A DNA stretch of 64,000 nt from Sporomusa termitida (GCF_007641255.1 NZ_CP036259.1:2480001-2544000); one strand, 5' to 3'. Positions 9,425-19,266 are shown, numbered from the stretch's first letter. Notes: generated from the letters alone by a model not told the origin. A program made the numbers and translations.

Positions 9425-10600
9425 TTAAGTTTTCTGTAGCAGCCGCAAAGCGGCCTCAACCATAACTTCAACCCCATGAACAAGCGCCTGTTCATCCATA
9501 TCAAATTTGGGATGGTGATGGGGATATATAATCCCTTTTTCCTTATTGCCAATGCCCATGAACAGGAAGCAGCCCGGTACCTGCTCCTGGTACCGGGAAA
9601 AATCCTCAGCTCCCATTACCGGGCTTATCTCAATAACCTGATCAGCCCCCAGCACCGCCTTACCGGCAAGGGCTACAACGCCGGCAAGGCGGGGATTATT
9701 AATCACCGGCGGATAACCATTGCAATTCGCCAACGTGTAAGCAGCCCCTGCAGCCGCACAAATACCGGCACAGATCTGCTCAATACTCGCAAATATTTTT
9801 TCCCGGACCTGCGGGGAGAAAGTCCGCACCGAACCCTGCAGAACAGCGGTATCAGGGATGATATTAAATACCTCGCCCGCCTTAAACGCACCAAGCGATA
9901 GAACTGCCAGCTCATTCGTACTGATCTGATTGCCGGTAATCGTCTTTAAGGCTAATACAATTTGTGCGCCCACATAAATAGGATCAATCGTCTGCTGCGG
10001 CATCGAGCCATGGCCGCCACGGCCCTGAATAGTGATGGTAAATTCATCAGGTGAGGCCATCATCGGCCCATAGGTGATCCCCATGGTTCCGGCGGCGAGC
10101 GGTTGCCACAAATGGGCGCCAATAACAGCAGCCACGCCCCGGAGGGCACCGTCGGCAATCATAGGCAGAGCACCGCCGGGGAACCGCTCTTCGCTGGGCT
10201 GGAACAACAACCTGATGTTGCCTGCCAGCTCAGTTCTCATTGCGCTAAATACCCGGGCTATAGTCAGCAGCATAGCCGTATGGCCGTCATGACCACAGGC
10301 GTGGCAGAGACCCGCATTCTCTGAGCGGTATGGCTGATCAATTTCATCTTGAATCGGCAGAGCGTCAATATCCGCCCGGATTGCCACCGTTGGCCCCGGC
10401 CTGCTGCCGGTAATCTCGGCAATCACGCCGGTACCGGCAGCAGGCCGGGGTTCCAGCCCCATAGACCTGAGCTCTGCTATTATTTTTTTCTGGGTTTCAT
10501 ATTCCTGGCCCCCAAGCTCAGGCCGCTGCCGGAAATGGCGCCGCATAGCTACCACATATTGTTCCTGTTCCTTGACAAGATTATGGACTGAAAACTTCAT
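9425..10600 (-). CDS. M20-family N-acyl-amino acid amidohydrolase
   Basis: Protein of 391 aa, the normal length for the M20D group (hippurate hydrolase, N-acetyl-L-amino acid amidohydrolase). Metal-binding CGHDGH covers residues 102-107, preceded by the RADIDALPI signature, and GAEDFS near 340 holds the last ligand. These cytosolic di-metal enzymes remove N-acyl groups from amino acids or related amides. No signal peptide is seen. It stands as a single transcription unit, so its substrate is not indicated. Confidence 0.88.
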   Translation of the reverse strand: MKFSVHNLVKEQEQYVVAMRRHFRQRPELGGQEYETQKKIIAELRSMGLEPRPAAGTGVIAEITGSRPGPTVAIRADIDALPIQDEIDQPYRSENAGLCHACGHDGHTAMLLTIARVFSAMRTELAGNIRLLFQPSEERFPGGALPMIADGALRGVAAVIGAHLWQPLAAGTMGITYGPMMASPDEFTITIQGRGGHGSMPQQTIDPIYVGAQIVLALKTITGNQISTNELAVLSLGAFKAGEVFNIIPDTAVLQGSVRTFSPQVREKIFASIEQICAGICAAAGAAYTLANCNGYPPVINNPRLAGVVALAGKAVLGADQVIEISPVMGAEDFSRYQEQVPGCFLFMGIGNKEKGIIYPHHHPKFDMDEQALVHGVEVMVEAALRLLQKT

Positions 10601-10809
10601 ACCTACCGCCCTTCCCGTTTTGCATCCCTAGAAAATAATAATTCCACTTTGTAAATATGTACACCAATAAACCGGAAAATCCTGCCTCCGTGCTTTAAAA
10701 ATTGCCCATGACGAAAGCCTTATTCAAACAGCAGTTAATAGACCGTGTATCGGTTTTAAGAAAGATGAAGTACTAGCACTTCACTTCAGCTCCCGGTACT
10801 AATACTGAT

Positions 10810-10848
10810 AAAACAAAAAGGCTAGCACCTGTTCTAGGTTTAGCCTTT
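10810..10848 (-). terminator. intrinsic terminator after the small secreted protein gene
   Basis: On the minus strand AAAGGCTA and TAGCCTTT pair across a 16-base loop and are followed by a T-rich run. It lies 14 bases past the stop of the small secreted protein gene. Confidence 0.75.
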
Positions 10849-10861
10849 CAACTGAACAATA

Positions 10862-11062
10862 TTACCAATAATAATAGACTTTATTCCCATCATGCTTGAT
10901 ATAACCATGGCGAAGTTTTTTGCCCTTTTTTTCATCGGCTTTCTCCCGGGTCATATCCTCATCCTGGTTACTTCCTTTGGCCGCCGCGGCCGGCACTGCG
11001 GCAATCGCCCCCGCCAGAACAATAACGGAAAGAAGAATGGCAACCAGCAACCAGCTTTTCAT
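10862..11062 (-). CDS. small secreted protein, unknown
   Basis: Protein of 66 aa with a clear signal peptide (MKSW, then a hydrophobic run, then VPAAAA near 24-28). A charged, Lys-rich mature part of about 38 residues follows and ends in KVYYYW. A terminator follows it. The Shine-Dalgarno is weak. No family recognised; it may be a periplasmic or cell-surface peptide. Confidence 0.55.
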   Translation of the reverse strand: MKSWLLVAILLSVIVLAGAIAAVPAAAAKGSNQDEDMTREKADEKKGKKLRHGYIKHDGNKVYYYW

Positions 11063-11196
11063 ACCTATCAGCCTTTCATAATCTATACAGGCTGTTATTC
11101 GCTGCTTAACCGGTATTTCCTGCCCTGCAGCCAGGTAGCCAGCTAAGAATTATTTGCCAGCAAAACCCGGACAGCAGGCATCGGCAGGCTTATTCA

Positions 11197-12537
11197 TCAG
11201 GTAAGGTTGTCCAGTTTCCGCAGTTCCAGCCACAAGTAGCCCCCGGTTACAAGTGATGAAACAAAATCAGCGACCGGACCGGCAAACCAGATGCCCGGCA
11301 ACCCGAAAAAATGCGGCAGGATAAGAATGGCCGGGATTAAGATAATGACTTGCCGGGACATACTGAGGAAAATAGCGTGACCAGCCTTGCCGACAGCCTG
11401 AAAATAGTTGGCGCCGATAATCTGAAAGCCAATAATCGGCAGTAAAATGAGAAACACCTTCAGCCCGCTCGAACCAATGGCAATCAGCTCCGGATTATTA
11501 TTAAATACCCGGATGATTGGCGTAGCAAATAACTGGGTTACAATAAACCCCAGAATAGAAACAGCAGTGGCTGCATATATGCCCAATTTTATTACCTCAA
11601 GCATCCGGGTATAATTTTTGGCCCCGTAATTATAGCCTAATATTGGCTGCACACCTTGGCTGATACCTAAAATGGGCATTAGTATCAACATCGCCACCCG
11701 ATTAATAATCCCAATTGCGGCCACAGCCAATTCCCCGCCATATCGCAGCAGGCTGTAGTTGTATATCACCGTTACCACACTGGCGGCAAGCTGCATCAGA
11801 AATGGCGACAGGCCGATTTTAACAATCTCATACACAATATTTTTATCAAGCCGGAGATTGGTCCAGCGTAATTTAAGGACACTCTTGTCACTGGTAAGAT
11901 ACCTGAGAACCCAGGTCGCGGAAACGGCTTGAGCAACCACAGTCGCCAGGGCTGAGCCGGCTATTCCCAACTCAAAAACAAAAATAAACAGCGGATTAAG
12001 CGCGGTGTTTATTACTGCGGAAATAAGCATGGTCGCCATTGCCACCCGGGGATTGCCCTCCGCCCGTATGATATTATTCAGGCCGAACCCAATATGCATA
12101 AATATACTGCCAAGCAAAATGATCCGGGTAAATTCACGGGCATAGGGCAGTACATTGGCTTCGGCGCCCAGCCCCACCAGAATCTGGTCTAAAAACAGAA
12201 AAGCCCCGGCTGTTGTCGGCAGCACGGCAATAACCATCAAGGTAAATGCATTGCCTAAAATAAATTCAGCTTCCTGGTATTTCTGCTCACCCAGACGGAT
12301 TGATACCAGCGTAGAGGCACCAATGCCGATTAACATGCCAATGGCCATTAATACAAGCATAATGGGAAATGCTATTGTTACCGCCGTAAGGCCAACATCG
12401 CCAACCCCATTGCCGACAAATATGCTGTCAACTATATTATATAAAGCGTTGACCACCATACCCACTATAGCCGGCAGAGAAAAATCCCACAACAGTTTAC
12501 TGATTTTCTCCTGACCCAGAGCCTGGGATTGATCCAT
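11197..12537 (-). CDS. MATE-family multidrug/solute exporter
   Basis: Protein of 446 aa with about twelve hydrophobic segments. The N-terminal NALYNIVDSIFVGNGVG and its echo in the second half are typical of the DinF/NorM-type MATE family, which exports drugs or metabolites using Na+ or H+ gradients. The start is the ATG at 12537, which has a strong GGGAGG Shine-Dalgarno; the longer open frame begins 13 codons earlier without one. No regulator is adjacent. Confidence 0.9.
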   Translation of the reverse strand: MDQSQALGQEKISKLLWDFSLPAIVGMVVNALYNIVDSIFVGNGVGDVGLTAVTIAFPIMLVLMAIGMLIGIGASTLVSIRLGEQKYQEAEFILGNAFTLMVIAVLPTTAGAFLFLDQILVGLGAEANVLPYAREFTRIILLGSIFMHIGFGLNNIIRAEGNPRVAMATMLISAVINTALNPLFIFVFELGIAGSALATVVAQAVSATWVLRYLTSDKSVLKLRWTNLRLDKNIVYEIVKIGLSPFLMQLAASVVTVIYNYSLLRYGGELAVAAIGIINRVAMLILMPILGISQGVQPILGYNYGAKNYTRMLEVIKLGIYAATAVSILGFIVTQLFATPIIRVFNNNPELIAIGSSGLKVFLILLPIIGFQIIGANYFQAVGKAGHAIFLSMSRQVIILIPAILILPHFFGLPGIWFAGPVADFVSSLVTGGYLWLELRKLDNLT

Positions 12538-12656
12538 AGTTTCCCTCCCGCTGAATGCAAAGATCTGTATAAGCAATAATGTATCCTATTGTAATCGGCA
12601 ATATTAATTTATTGAAGCGGGATTGCCCATTACAACCCCGCTTTTCCACCTGGTTA

Positions 12657-13628
12657 TTACTGGTAATTCACCTCATTATTCACACAAGTGACCAGTGGTT
12701 TGCCAGCCAGCCCCAGCAGCAGATTCTCGGCTGCCAGCAGCGCCATCCTGCTGCGTGTTTCCCTTGTTGCACTGCCGATATGGGGAGTAATGAGAATATT
12801 GGGCAGTTTTATGAGCGGATGGCTGGCCGGCAGCGGCTCAGGGTCGGTAACATCCAGGGCAGCGTACGCTATCTGCCGCGCAACCAGAGCATTGTATAAA
12901 GCCTCGGTATTCACTACCGCACCCCTGGCAGCATTGATAAAATAGGCCGTCGGCTTCATCCTGGCAAATTCGTTGGCAGCAAACAGACCGCGACTTTCAA
13001 GGGTAAGCGGCGTCAGTACAATAATAAAATCAGACGTGGCCAGCAGCTCTTCAAAACAACAATACTCAGCCCCGATTAGGTCATCATCAGATCGTTGCCG
13101 GCGATTATTATAGATGACTTTCATACCGCTGGCCCTGGCCCGCCTGGTAACCGCCGCCCCAATGGCCCCCAGACCAACAATTCCCAGTGTCTTACCATAT
13201 AAATCTACGCCAAGCGGCAGCGCTGCCTCCGGCCATTTACCGGCCTGTACCCAAGCCCAGCCTTCATGGATGCGGCGCGCAGCCGTTAGTAACAGGCCAA
13301 AAGCCAGATCCGCGGTCGTCTCTACAAGTACTCCCGGTGTGTTGGCAACCGGAATCTTCCGGTCTGTACAGGCCTGAATGTCAATATTGTCATAACCTAC
13401 TGCTGGTTGGGCAATGACCCTTAATTTAGGCGCAGCCGCCAGCAACCCGGCATTAACAGCTATATTAGGCAAAGCCAGCAAACCCTCGGCCGCCTGCAGC
13501 CACTCGCCCAACTGGTTCAGTGTAGGCACCCCGGGCTGTTCCCACTGCCGCACCTCACACTGTGCCTGTATCGCCGCCAAAGCCGACGGCATAAGGTGGC
13601 CGGCTATTACTACTTTATATTTACCCAT
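12657..13628 (-). CDS. D-isomer 2-hydroxyacid dehydrogenase
   Basis: Protein of 323 aa from the ATG at 13628, set by GGGGTGA; an in-frame ATG six codons upstream lacks one. NAD(P)-binding GIVGLGAIG lies near residue 145. The catalytic Arg is in NAARGAVV (about 232), the Glu in DPEPLP (about 260) and the His in ITPHIGSAT (about 280). The family covers glyoxylate/hydroxypyruvate reductases, D-lactate and phosphoglycerate dehydrogenases; the exact substrate is undecided, with glyoxylate/hydroxypyruvate reductase most likely. A hairpin-rich leader with its own terminator lies upstream (13704-13824). Confidence 0.87.
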   Translation of the reverse strand: MGKYKVVIAGHLMPSALAAIQAQCEVRQWEQPGVPTLNQLGEWLQAAEGLLALPNIAVNAGLLAAAPKLRVIAQPAVGYDNIDIQACTDRKIPVANTPGVLVETTADLAFGLLLTAARRIHEGWAWVQAGKWPEAALPLGVDLYGKTLGIVGLGAIGAAVTRRARASGMKVIYNNRRQRSDDDLIGAEYCCFEELLATSDFIIVLTPLTLESRGLFAANEFARMKPTAYFINAARGAVVNTEALYNALVARQIAYAALDVTDPEPLPASHPLIKLPNILITPHIGSATRETRSRMALLAAENLLLGLAGKPLVTCVNNEVNYQ

Positions 13629-13703
13629 TATGCTTTCACCCCACATAAGACTTTATTACTTAATAATTCCGCTTGCTGCCGGAAAATTCCTTGCATACAA
13701 TTA

Positions 13704-13824
13704 GAAAAACTTGGCTATGCCAAGTCCTTTAGGATGCCGGCGGAAGCCGCCTGTGCCCTTTTGGGTAAAGATTTTTCAATAGCAGCGAATTTTTATAAAT
13801 TCTGCCGGGGATAAAAAGACAGCC
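13704..13824 (-). promoter_or_regulatory. hairpin-rich element A, candidate leader
   Basis: Read on the minus strand it has three compact hairpins: CCC/GGG with an AAAA loop, GGCGG/CCGCC, and TCC/GGA. It ends in a terminator-like hairpin CTTGGC/GCCAAG followed by TTTTT, about 75 bases before the dehydrogenase start. A related element lies at 23982-24119 upstream of another minus-strand gene; the central stem differs in sequence but keeps pairing. Either a regulatory leader or a dispersed palindromic repeat. No known riboswitch class recognised. Confidence 0.5.
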
Positions 13825-13826
13825 AA

Positions 13827-13855
13827 AATAAAAAGACGCAATGCGTCTTTTTATT
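13827..13855 (-). terminator. terminator after the 28-aa acidic peptide
   Basis: Near-perfect palindrome with AAAAAGACGCA paired to TGCGTCTTTTT, giving T5 on either strand. It follows the peptide stop by 4 bases. Confidence 0.82.
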
Positions 13856-13859
13856 GGCA

Positions 13860-13946
13860 CTAATCGCCGTTGTCTTCCAAAACAAACTCGTCATTTGTCA
13901 AGTCCAGGCCAGTATCAGTAACGTAATTCGGCATCATATCCGGCAT
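13860..13946 (-). CDS. 28-aa acidic peptide
   Basis: A complete mini-gene. AAGGTGAT is well spaced before an ATG, followed by 28 codons beginning MPDMMPNYVTDTG and ending EDNGD, then TAG and an immediate terminator. It has six Asp and two Glu and no Cys or Lys. An extended -10 promoter lies upstream. The full promoter-SD-ORF-terminator set argues for a real product. It could be a peptide signal, toxin/antitoxin fragment or RiPP precursor, but no partner gene supports any of these. Confidence 0.6.
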   Translation of the reverse strand: MPDMMPNYVTDTGLDLTNDEFVLEDNGD

Positions 13947-13991
13947 AGTACATCACCTTTCTACTAACACAGTACATTTGTCTTTAGAAAT

Positions 13992-14021
13992 ACTATAACA
14001 TAAGTACCAGGGCCTGTCTAA
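13992..14021 (-). promoter_or_regulatory. promoter of the 28-aa peptide
   Basis: On the minus strand TTAGAC, 18 bases, then TATAGT with the extended element TGT directly before the -10. Confidence 0.55.
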
Positions 14022-14040
14022 CGGATGTTTATGGTAACAT

Positions 14041-14871
14041 CTAAATTACATATACGATCGGATAAGACCCGAAGTTTTTATACCACAGACATTTTGCTTT
14101 AACTGCGCTGACAGCCTCGGCGATATTCGGCGCCGCCAGGCTGCCTTCAAGGTCAAAAAAGAAAATATACATACCCAGTCCGGTGCGGGCAGGCCGTGAC
14201 TCTATCCTGGTAAGGTTTACTTCGCGGCTGGCAAATTCGGCCAAAATATTATACAGGCTCCCCGGCCTTTCCCCATTAATCTGACACACGAATGTAGTCT
14301 TGCTTTTCCCTTGTACACAGGCTGCAGCCTGCGGCTCCAGACCAATAAACCGGGTTGAGTTGGCCTGATGATCATGAATGTCCGGCGCTAATACGGCCAG
14401 TCCGTAAATTTCAGCTGCCTTCAGGCTGCCTATAGCTGCATATAAGCCATCGCTGCCGGCAACTATTCTGGCTGCCTCGGCCGTACTTTCAACCGGTTTC
14501 AGTTTGGCCTGAGGGTAAAGAATCGCCAGGGTTTTCCGGCATTGGGCAAGTGCCTGGGGATGGGAAACAATCGTTGTCACCTCCTGACAACCCTGCTTGC
14601 CAAGCAAATTATGCCTGACAGGCAAGACTATCTCTTTGGTAATATATAGCGCAACATCATGGGCTATCGTATCCAAAGTAATATTGACAGAGCCCTCCAG
14701 TGAATTTTCAACAGGAACGATACATTCATCAGTCTCCCCCAGCGCAACCGCTCGAATAGCGGCATCAATACCGTTATAGGGGATTAAAGCCGCTTCATTG
14801 TTTTTATATAAATACAATACGATTTCTTCACAGTAAGTTCCCTGCGGCCCCAGATAACCAACTTTTCTCAT
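14041..14871 (-). CDS. pheA: prephenate dehydratase
   Basis: Protein of 276 aa, the normal monofunctional length. The catalytic part is residues 1-180 (GYLGPQGTY at 5-13, VPVENSLEGSV, NSTRF). The ACT regulatory domain follows with GSLYNILAEFA and the Phe-binding ESRP motif. It makes phenylpyruvate from prephenate and is usually feedback-inhibited by phenylalanine. A T-box leader with a Phe specifier precedes it, so it is also controlled by uncharged tRNA-Phe. Confidence 0.95.
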   Translation of the reverse strand: MRKVGYLGPQGTYCEEIVLYLYKNNEAALIPYNGIDAAIRAVALGETDECIVPVENSLEGSVNITLDTIAHDVALYITKEIVLPVRHNLLGKQGCQEVTTIVSHPQALAQCRKTLAILYPQAKLKPVESTAEAARIVAGSDGLYAAIGSLKAAEIYGLAVLAPDIHDHQANSTRFIGLEPQAAACVQGKSKTTFVCQINGERPGSLYNILAEFASREVNLTRIESRPARTGLGMYIFFFDLEGSLAAPNIAEAVSAVKAKCLWYKNFGSYPIVYVI

Positions 14872-14891
14872 TTAATAACCCTCCCCAATAT

Positions 14892-15181
14892 AAAAACTCC
14901 CGTCCTGTAAAAGGACGAGAGTTAACTCGCGGTACCACCTTTGTTATCCGCTGCCCGCGGATCACCTCTAAAGTACAGGCTTAACACCGATACTCCCCTT
15001 CGCTGCTAACGGTGAAGGTCTCCGGCTCCGCCTACCATCTGCGGCGCCCGGCCGGCAGATTTCAGCAAGCAACTCCGAGGTGAACTTCAGCAGACCAATC
15101 CGTGCCGGCTCTCAGCCTTCCGGCTCTCTGTAGCGGAACTAGCATACCTACTTTTCCTCTTCATAGTCATTAACGCTATTT
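14892..15181 (-). promoter_or_regulatory. T-box leader, Phe-specific, for pheA
   Basis: Minus-strand RNA of about 290 nt. The conserved antiterminator sequence GGTGGTACCGCG lies at 14926-14940. The competing terminator (CTCGTCC / GGACGGGAG, then TTTTT) lies at 14897-14922. In stem I the specifier loop reads CTGAAG-TTC-ACC, with TTC at 15082-15084. It aligns base for base with the Trp leader of this window (CTGGAA-TGG-ACC), so the specifier is Phe. It lets pheA be transcribed when tRNA-Phe is uncharged. Confidence 0.92.
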
Positions 15182-15186
15182 TCCCT

Positions 15187-15215
15187 AATATATCATGTGT
15201 CTGTTAAATATTCAA
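15187..15215 (-). promoter_or_regulatory. sigma-A promoter for the pheA T-box
   Basis: TTGAAT, exactly 17 bases, then TATATT. The -35 box overlaps the TGA stop codon of trpG, so pheA has its own promoter although it follows the trp operon directly. Confidence 0.78.
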
Positions 15216-15802
15216 GCGAATTTGTTAGTCTTGGCATTAGTTTTGTCAGCGAAATTTTCCAGAATCGTCATTCCTTTTGGTGTCAGGATTGACTCCGGAT
15301 GAAATTGTACCCCTTCAACATCATATTCCCGGTGCCTAAGCCCCATAATCAAACCATCCTGTGAGGTAGCTGTGATTTCCAGACATTCCGGCAACCCGGC
15401 CTTTTCAACAATGAGAGAATGATACCTGCCGGCAATAAAAGGCTGCGGCAGCCCCTGGTAAAGACCTTTACCCCGATGAATAATATATTCTGTTTTACCG
15501 TGCACCGGCTGCGGGGCCCGAATGACCTGCCCGCCGAATACCTCACCGATAGCCTGATGTCCCAGACAGATCCCCAGTATCGGTATCTTCCCGGCCAACC
15601 GGGCAATAGCTGCTTTGCTGATCCCGGCCCGGGCCGGTGTTCCCGGCCCGGGCGAAATAATAATGCCGCTATACCCCGCATTATTTATCTCCTCCACAGA
15701 GACCCTATCGTTCCGAATGACGGTAACCGCGTGGCCTAAACTGGCAACATACTGATATACATTGTAGGTGAAAGAATCATAATTATCAATAAGTAAGATC
15801 AT
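15212..15802 (-). CDS. trpG: anthranilate/aminodeoxychorismate synthase glutaminase
   Basis: Protein of 196 aa from the ATG at 15802. Class I glutamine amidotransferase: LLIDNYDSFTYN at the N-terminus, nucleophile Cys in GICLGHQAIG (about 79), and His/Glu in VQFHPES near 170. It delivers ammonia to TrpE, and probably also to PabB for folate, since no other pabA is seen here. It is the last gene of the trp operon, overlapping the trpE end region. No clear terminator follows it; the pheA promoter overlaps its stop. Confidence 0.92.
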   Translation of the reverse strand: MILLIDNYDSFTYNVYQYVASLGHAVTVIRNDRVSVEEINNAGYSGIIISPGPGTPARAGISKAAIARLAGKIPILGICLGHQAIGEVFGGQVIRAPQPVHGKTEYIIHRGKGLYQGLPQPFIAGRYHSLIVEKAGLPECLEITATSQDGLIMGLRHREYDVEGVQFHPESILTPKGMTILENFADKTNAKTNKFA

Positions 15803-15803
15803 G

Positions 15804-17294
15804 TCATTCCGCCTCCTCAACTAATTGCATCAAGACACGGGCTTTATGCATAATCTCATGGTATTCCAGCTCTGGCACGGAATCAGCGACAATCCCCGCT
15901 CCGGTCCGTACCGTGACCTGCTGGCCGTCAATAATTAACGTCCGGATTGTAATGCAGGTATCCATATTGCCCCTAAAATCAAAATATCCCACAGCACCGG
16001 CGTAAGGACCACGACTGTCGCCTTCCAGTTCATAGATAATCTCCATGGCCCGCACTTTAGGGGCACCGCTCACCGTACCTGCCGGAAAACATGCAGTCAG
16101 CACGTCAACAGCGGAAAATTTGGGGTCGACCTGACCTGATACCTCGGAAACAATATGCATGACATGGGAAAACTTTTCAACCTCCATCAGCCTGTCAACA
16201 GTAACTGTTCCCGGCAGACTGATCCGCCCCAGGTCATTGCGGCCAAGATCCACCAGCATCGCATGCTCGGCTCGTTCCTTGGCATCTGCCAGCAATTCCG
16301 CGGCCAGTTGATCATCCTCAGCCTGACTGCCGCCCCGGCGGCGCGTCCCGGCAATCGGGCAGGTCAGCACCTTGCCGTCTTCCAGCTTTACAAGGCGTTC
16401 AGGTGACGCGCCGACAAGCTGCTTATCACCAAAATTAATATAAAACATGTACGGCGAAGGGTTGGCCTGCCTTAGACGCCGGTAGAGGGCAAACGGATGC
16501 CGGGTCAGCTGGTAGTAAAAAGGGCGTGATAACACGACCTGAAAGATATCGCCGGCAGCAATATATTCTTTAGCCTGCTCTACCCGCTTGATATACTGCT
16601 GCTTAAGCAGGGCTTCGTCCTGCTCAAACCTTATTTCCGGCCGTTCACTCCGGCCGGCCTGGTTATCCGCCTGACAGGCTTCAGGCAATGTCACAGGTTG
16701 TTTAAGTTTAGCCATCAGCCCGGCCAGTTCCTGCAGCGCCTGGTCGTATTCCGCTGCAGCCCGGGCCCCTGGTTGAAGCTGCACCAAATTGATCAGGCGT
16801 GTGGAATGGGTCAGATGATCCATCACAATGATATATTTACAAACCATCATCTCAATAAGCGGCAAATCCTCAGGGATGTTCAGACCATATACCCGTTCCC
16901 AGGACGCTACCGCTTCATATGCGGCATACCCCACCGCCCCGCCGGCAAACGGCGGCAGTGCCGGCAGATTCGGCATTGAAAAATTTTGTAAAAATTCCTT
17001 AAGAATAAGGTGTGGCTTGCCTGCCGCCTGCGCTGTGTTGCCGGCAACACGAATGTCGGCTTGTTTGCTGTAGGCAGTAAGCGACGCCAGCGGCTCGGTG
17101 CCAATAAATGAATAACGGCCAAAGGTCTTGCCTGTTTGGGCGCTTTCAAGAATAAAGCCGGCCCTATCGCCCACTAGTTTGTAATACATGGAAACAGGGG
17201 TTTCCATGTCTGTGGACAGCTCAACCCAAACCGGCAGTACCGTGTAGGTCTCTGCCAACCGGCAGAATTCTTCTGTAGCTGGATACGCCTTCAT
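15804..17294 (-). CDS. trpE: anthranilate synthase component I
   Basis: Protein of 496 aa. Chorismate-binding domain with GTVSGAPKVRAMEI near 390 and a terminal TGAGIVADS. The Trp-binding LES(A) region lies near residue 48. The start shown is the ATG overlapping the trpA stop (TGATG). A GTG two codons upstream (17300) is closer to the AAGGAG and is a possible alternative. It converts chorismate plus ammonia to anthranilate. Its place near the end of the operon is unusual, since trpE normally comes first. Confidence 0.94.
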   Translation of the reverse strand: MKAYPATEEFCRLAETYTVLPVWVELSTDMETPVSMYYKLVGDRAGFILESAQTGKTFGRYSFIGTEPLASLTAYSKQADIRVAGNTAQAAGKPHLILKEFLQNFSMPNLPALPPFAGGAVGYAAYEAVASWERVYGLNIPEDLPLIEMMVCKYIIVMDHLTHSTRLINLVQLQPGARAAAEYDQALQELAGLMAKLKQPVTLPEACQADNQAGRSERPEIRFEQDEALLKQQYIKRVEQAKEYIAAGDIFQVVLSRPFYYQLTRHPFALYRRLRQANPSPYMFYINFGDKQLVGASPERLVKLEDGKVLTCPIAGTRRRGGSQAEDDQLAAELLADAKERAEHAMLVDLGRNDLGRISLPGTVTVDRLMEVEKFSHVMHIVSEVSGQVDPKFSAVDVLTACFPAGTVSGAPKVRAMEIIYELEGDSRGPYAGAVGYFDFRGNMDTCITIRTLIIDGQQVTVRTGAGIVADSVPELEYHEIMHKARVLMQLVEEAE

Positions 17295-18085
17295 CAGCAC
17301 CCACACTCCTTATCGAGCGCCTGCCTGATTGCGCTTGTGAACTCCCGTACCGCCTCAACACCACTGTTCGTTAGCCGTTCCATGACCGCGCTGCCGACAA
17401 TGACAGCATCAGCATATTTAGCCGCCTGACACGCAGCGGCCGGACTGCCGATGCCAAAACCCATGGCCAGCGGCAAGCCGGTCTCCCCGCGCACAGCGGT
17501 CATAAGCGGCGCCAGCTGATCATAGTCAATCTGGCGCACACCGGTAACACCGGTGCTTGATATGCAATACAAAAAGCCGGCCGCCTGACGGCAAATTGTT
17601 TGTAAACGGTCAGGTGTAGTCGTAGGCGCAATAAACTTGATTAAGTCCAGCCCCGCCTGCCTGCAAGCCGGTTCAACAACCGCCGTTTCTTCGACAGGCA
17701 GGTCAGGAATGATCAAACCTGTGATTCCTGCCTTGGCAAAACTGCCGGCAAACTTGTCAATCCCGAACTGCAGCACAATATTGTAGTAGGTCATAATAGC
17801 CAGGGGGATGGTCGTCTCCTGCTTAAGAAGCGTTACAAGCTCCAGTGCTTTCCCGACAGTAGCCCCGGCTGCCAGCGCCTGCGTCGCCGCATGCTGGATA
17901 ATCGGCCCGTCAGCCATGGGGTCGGAAAAAGGCAGACCAATCTCCACTAAATCGGCGCCGGCTGACTCTACGGCCTTTACCGCCTGCAGCGTAGTGCTAT
18001 AGTCGGGAAACCCGGCTGTCAGGTAAATAATCAGCCCTTTGCGGCCTGTCGCGCTCAGGGTACGAAATTTTTCTGCTATATTCAT
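17294..18085 (-). CDS. trpA: tryptophan synthase alpha chain
   Basis: Protein of 263 aa with the TIM-barrel signature [16 protein letters not shown]. Catalytic Glu48 and Asp59 are present. It cleaves indole-3-glycerol phosphate and passes indole to TrpB. The ATG overlaps the trpB stop by 4 bases (ATGA), which indicates translational coupling within the trp operon. Confidence 0.96.
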   Translation of the reverse strand: MNIAEKFRTLSATGRKGLIIYLTAGFPDYSTTLQAVKAVESAGADLVEIGLPFSDPMADGPIIQHAATQALAAGATVGKALELVTLLKQETTIPLAIMTYYNIVLQFGIDKFAGSFAKAGITGLIIPDLPVEETAVVEPACRQAGLDLIKFIAPTTTPDRLQTICRQAAGFLYCISSTGVTGVRQIDYDQLAPLMTAVRGETGLPLAMGFGIGSPAAACQAAKYADAVIVGSAVMERLTNSGVEAVREFTSAIRQALDKECGC

Positions 18086-19266
18086 CCTGCCAATCCTCCC
18101 ATTACCTGTGCCACCATCTGCACATCCTTGTCCCCCCGCCCTGACAGGCAGACAACAATAACCTCGTCCGGCTTGGTCTGCGGCATCAGGGTTTCCAAAT
18201 AGGCCAGGGCATGAGCGCTTTCCAGCGCCGGGATAATTCCTTCCAGCCGGGCCAGACGAGCAAACGCAGCCAGCGCCTCTTCGTCGGTAACCGCCGTATA
18301 GGTTACCCTCCCGGTGTCTTTAAAATAGGAATGCTCAGGCCCAACACCGGGATAGTCAAGACCTGCCGATATGGAATAAGCAGGAATAACCTGACCTTCA
18401 CTGTCCTGCCGCAGATAACTTAAGGCACCGTGCAGCACACCCGGCTTGCCATTAGTCAGTGAGGCCGCATGCTCGCCGGTTTGTAAGCCTTTGCCGGCTG
18501 CTTCCACCCCGAGCTTGGTCACGGACAGGTCGTCACGGAACTGATAGAAAATCCCCATGGCATTGCTGCCACCGCCGATGCAGGCTACCAGATAGTTTAA
18601 TTTTTCGCCGGCAGCCGCAATCTGGGCAGCGACTTCCTGACCAATTACGGCCTGAAAATCTCTAACCAGCATCGGATACGGATGCGGCCCCACCACTGAA
18701 CCAATAATGTAGTGAGTGTCCTGAATATGGGTAACCCAATAGCGAATGGCTTCACTGGTTGCATCTTTTAAAGTGCCGCTGCCGCTGGTGACCGGCACAA
18801 CCTCGGTCCCTAAGAGCCGCATGCGGAAAACATTAAGCGCCTGCCTTTCCATATCCTCAGCCCCCATAAACACAGAGCACTGCAGGCCAAACAACGCAGC
18901 TACCGTGGCACAGGCCACCCCATGCTGACCTGCTCCCGTTTCGGCGACGATGCGTTTTTTTCCCATCTGCCGCGCCAGCAGCGCCTGACCGATGGCGTTA
19001 TTAATCTTGTGCGCACCGGTGTGGAGCAGGTCTTCCCGCTTCAGATAAATCTTCCCCCGGCCATAGTGCTGGCTCAACTTGGCCGCATAATAGAGTTTTG
19101 TTGGCCGGCCTGCATATTCGTTAAGATAAAAATCCACCTCCGACTGAAACGCCGCATCTTCTTTCAACCGGCGGTAATTGGCTTCCAGCTCAATCAGGGC
19201 CGGCATCACAGTTTCCGGGACAAACCGGCCGCCATATTGTCCAAACCTTCCATTATCATTAGGCAT
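18082..19266 (-). CDS. trpB: tryptophan synthase beta chain
   Basis: Protein of 394 aa from the ATG at 19266, set by GGGGAGAGG; the open frame extends 30 codons further without support. The PLP lysine is K87 in HTGAHKINN, and GGGSNA (about 230) binds the phosphate. It condenses indole and serine to tryptophan. It overlaps trpC by 8 bases and trpA by 4. Confidence 0.96.
   Translation of the reverse strand: MPNDNGRFGQYGGRFVPETVMPALIELEANYRRLKEDAAFQSEVDFYLNEYAGRPTKLYYAAKLSQHYGRGKIYLKREDLLHTGAHKINNAIGQALLARQMGKKRIVAETGAGQHGVACATVAALFGLQCSVFMGAEDMERQALNVFRMRLLGTEVVPVTSGSGTLKDATSEAIRYWVTHIQDTHYIIGSVVGPHPYPMLVRDFQAVIGQEVAAQIAAAGEKLNYLVACIGGGSNAMGIFYQFRDDLSVTKLGVEAAGKGLQTGEHAASLTNGKPGVLHGALSYLRQDSEGQVIPAYSISAGLDYPGVGPEHSYFKDTGRVTYTAVTDEEALAAFARLARLEGIIPALESAHALAYLETLMPQTKPDEVIVVCLSGRGDKDVQMVAQVMGGLAG

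Noticed and set aside
12605-12650. Terminator after the D-2-hydroxyacid dehydrogenase gene
   Set aside because: AAGCGGG/CCCGCTT can pair, but the T run is on the plus strand where no gene ends, and the loop is long; not strong enough to list.
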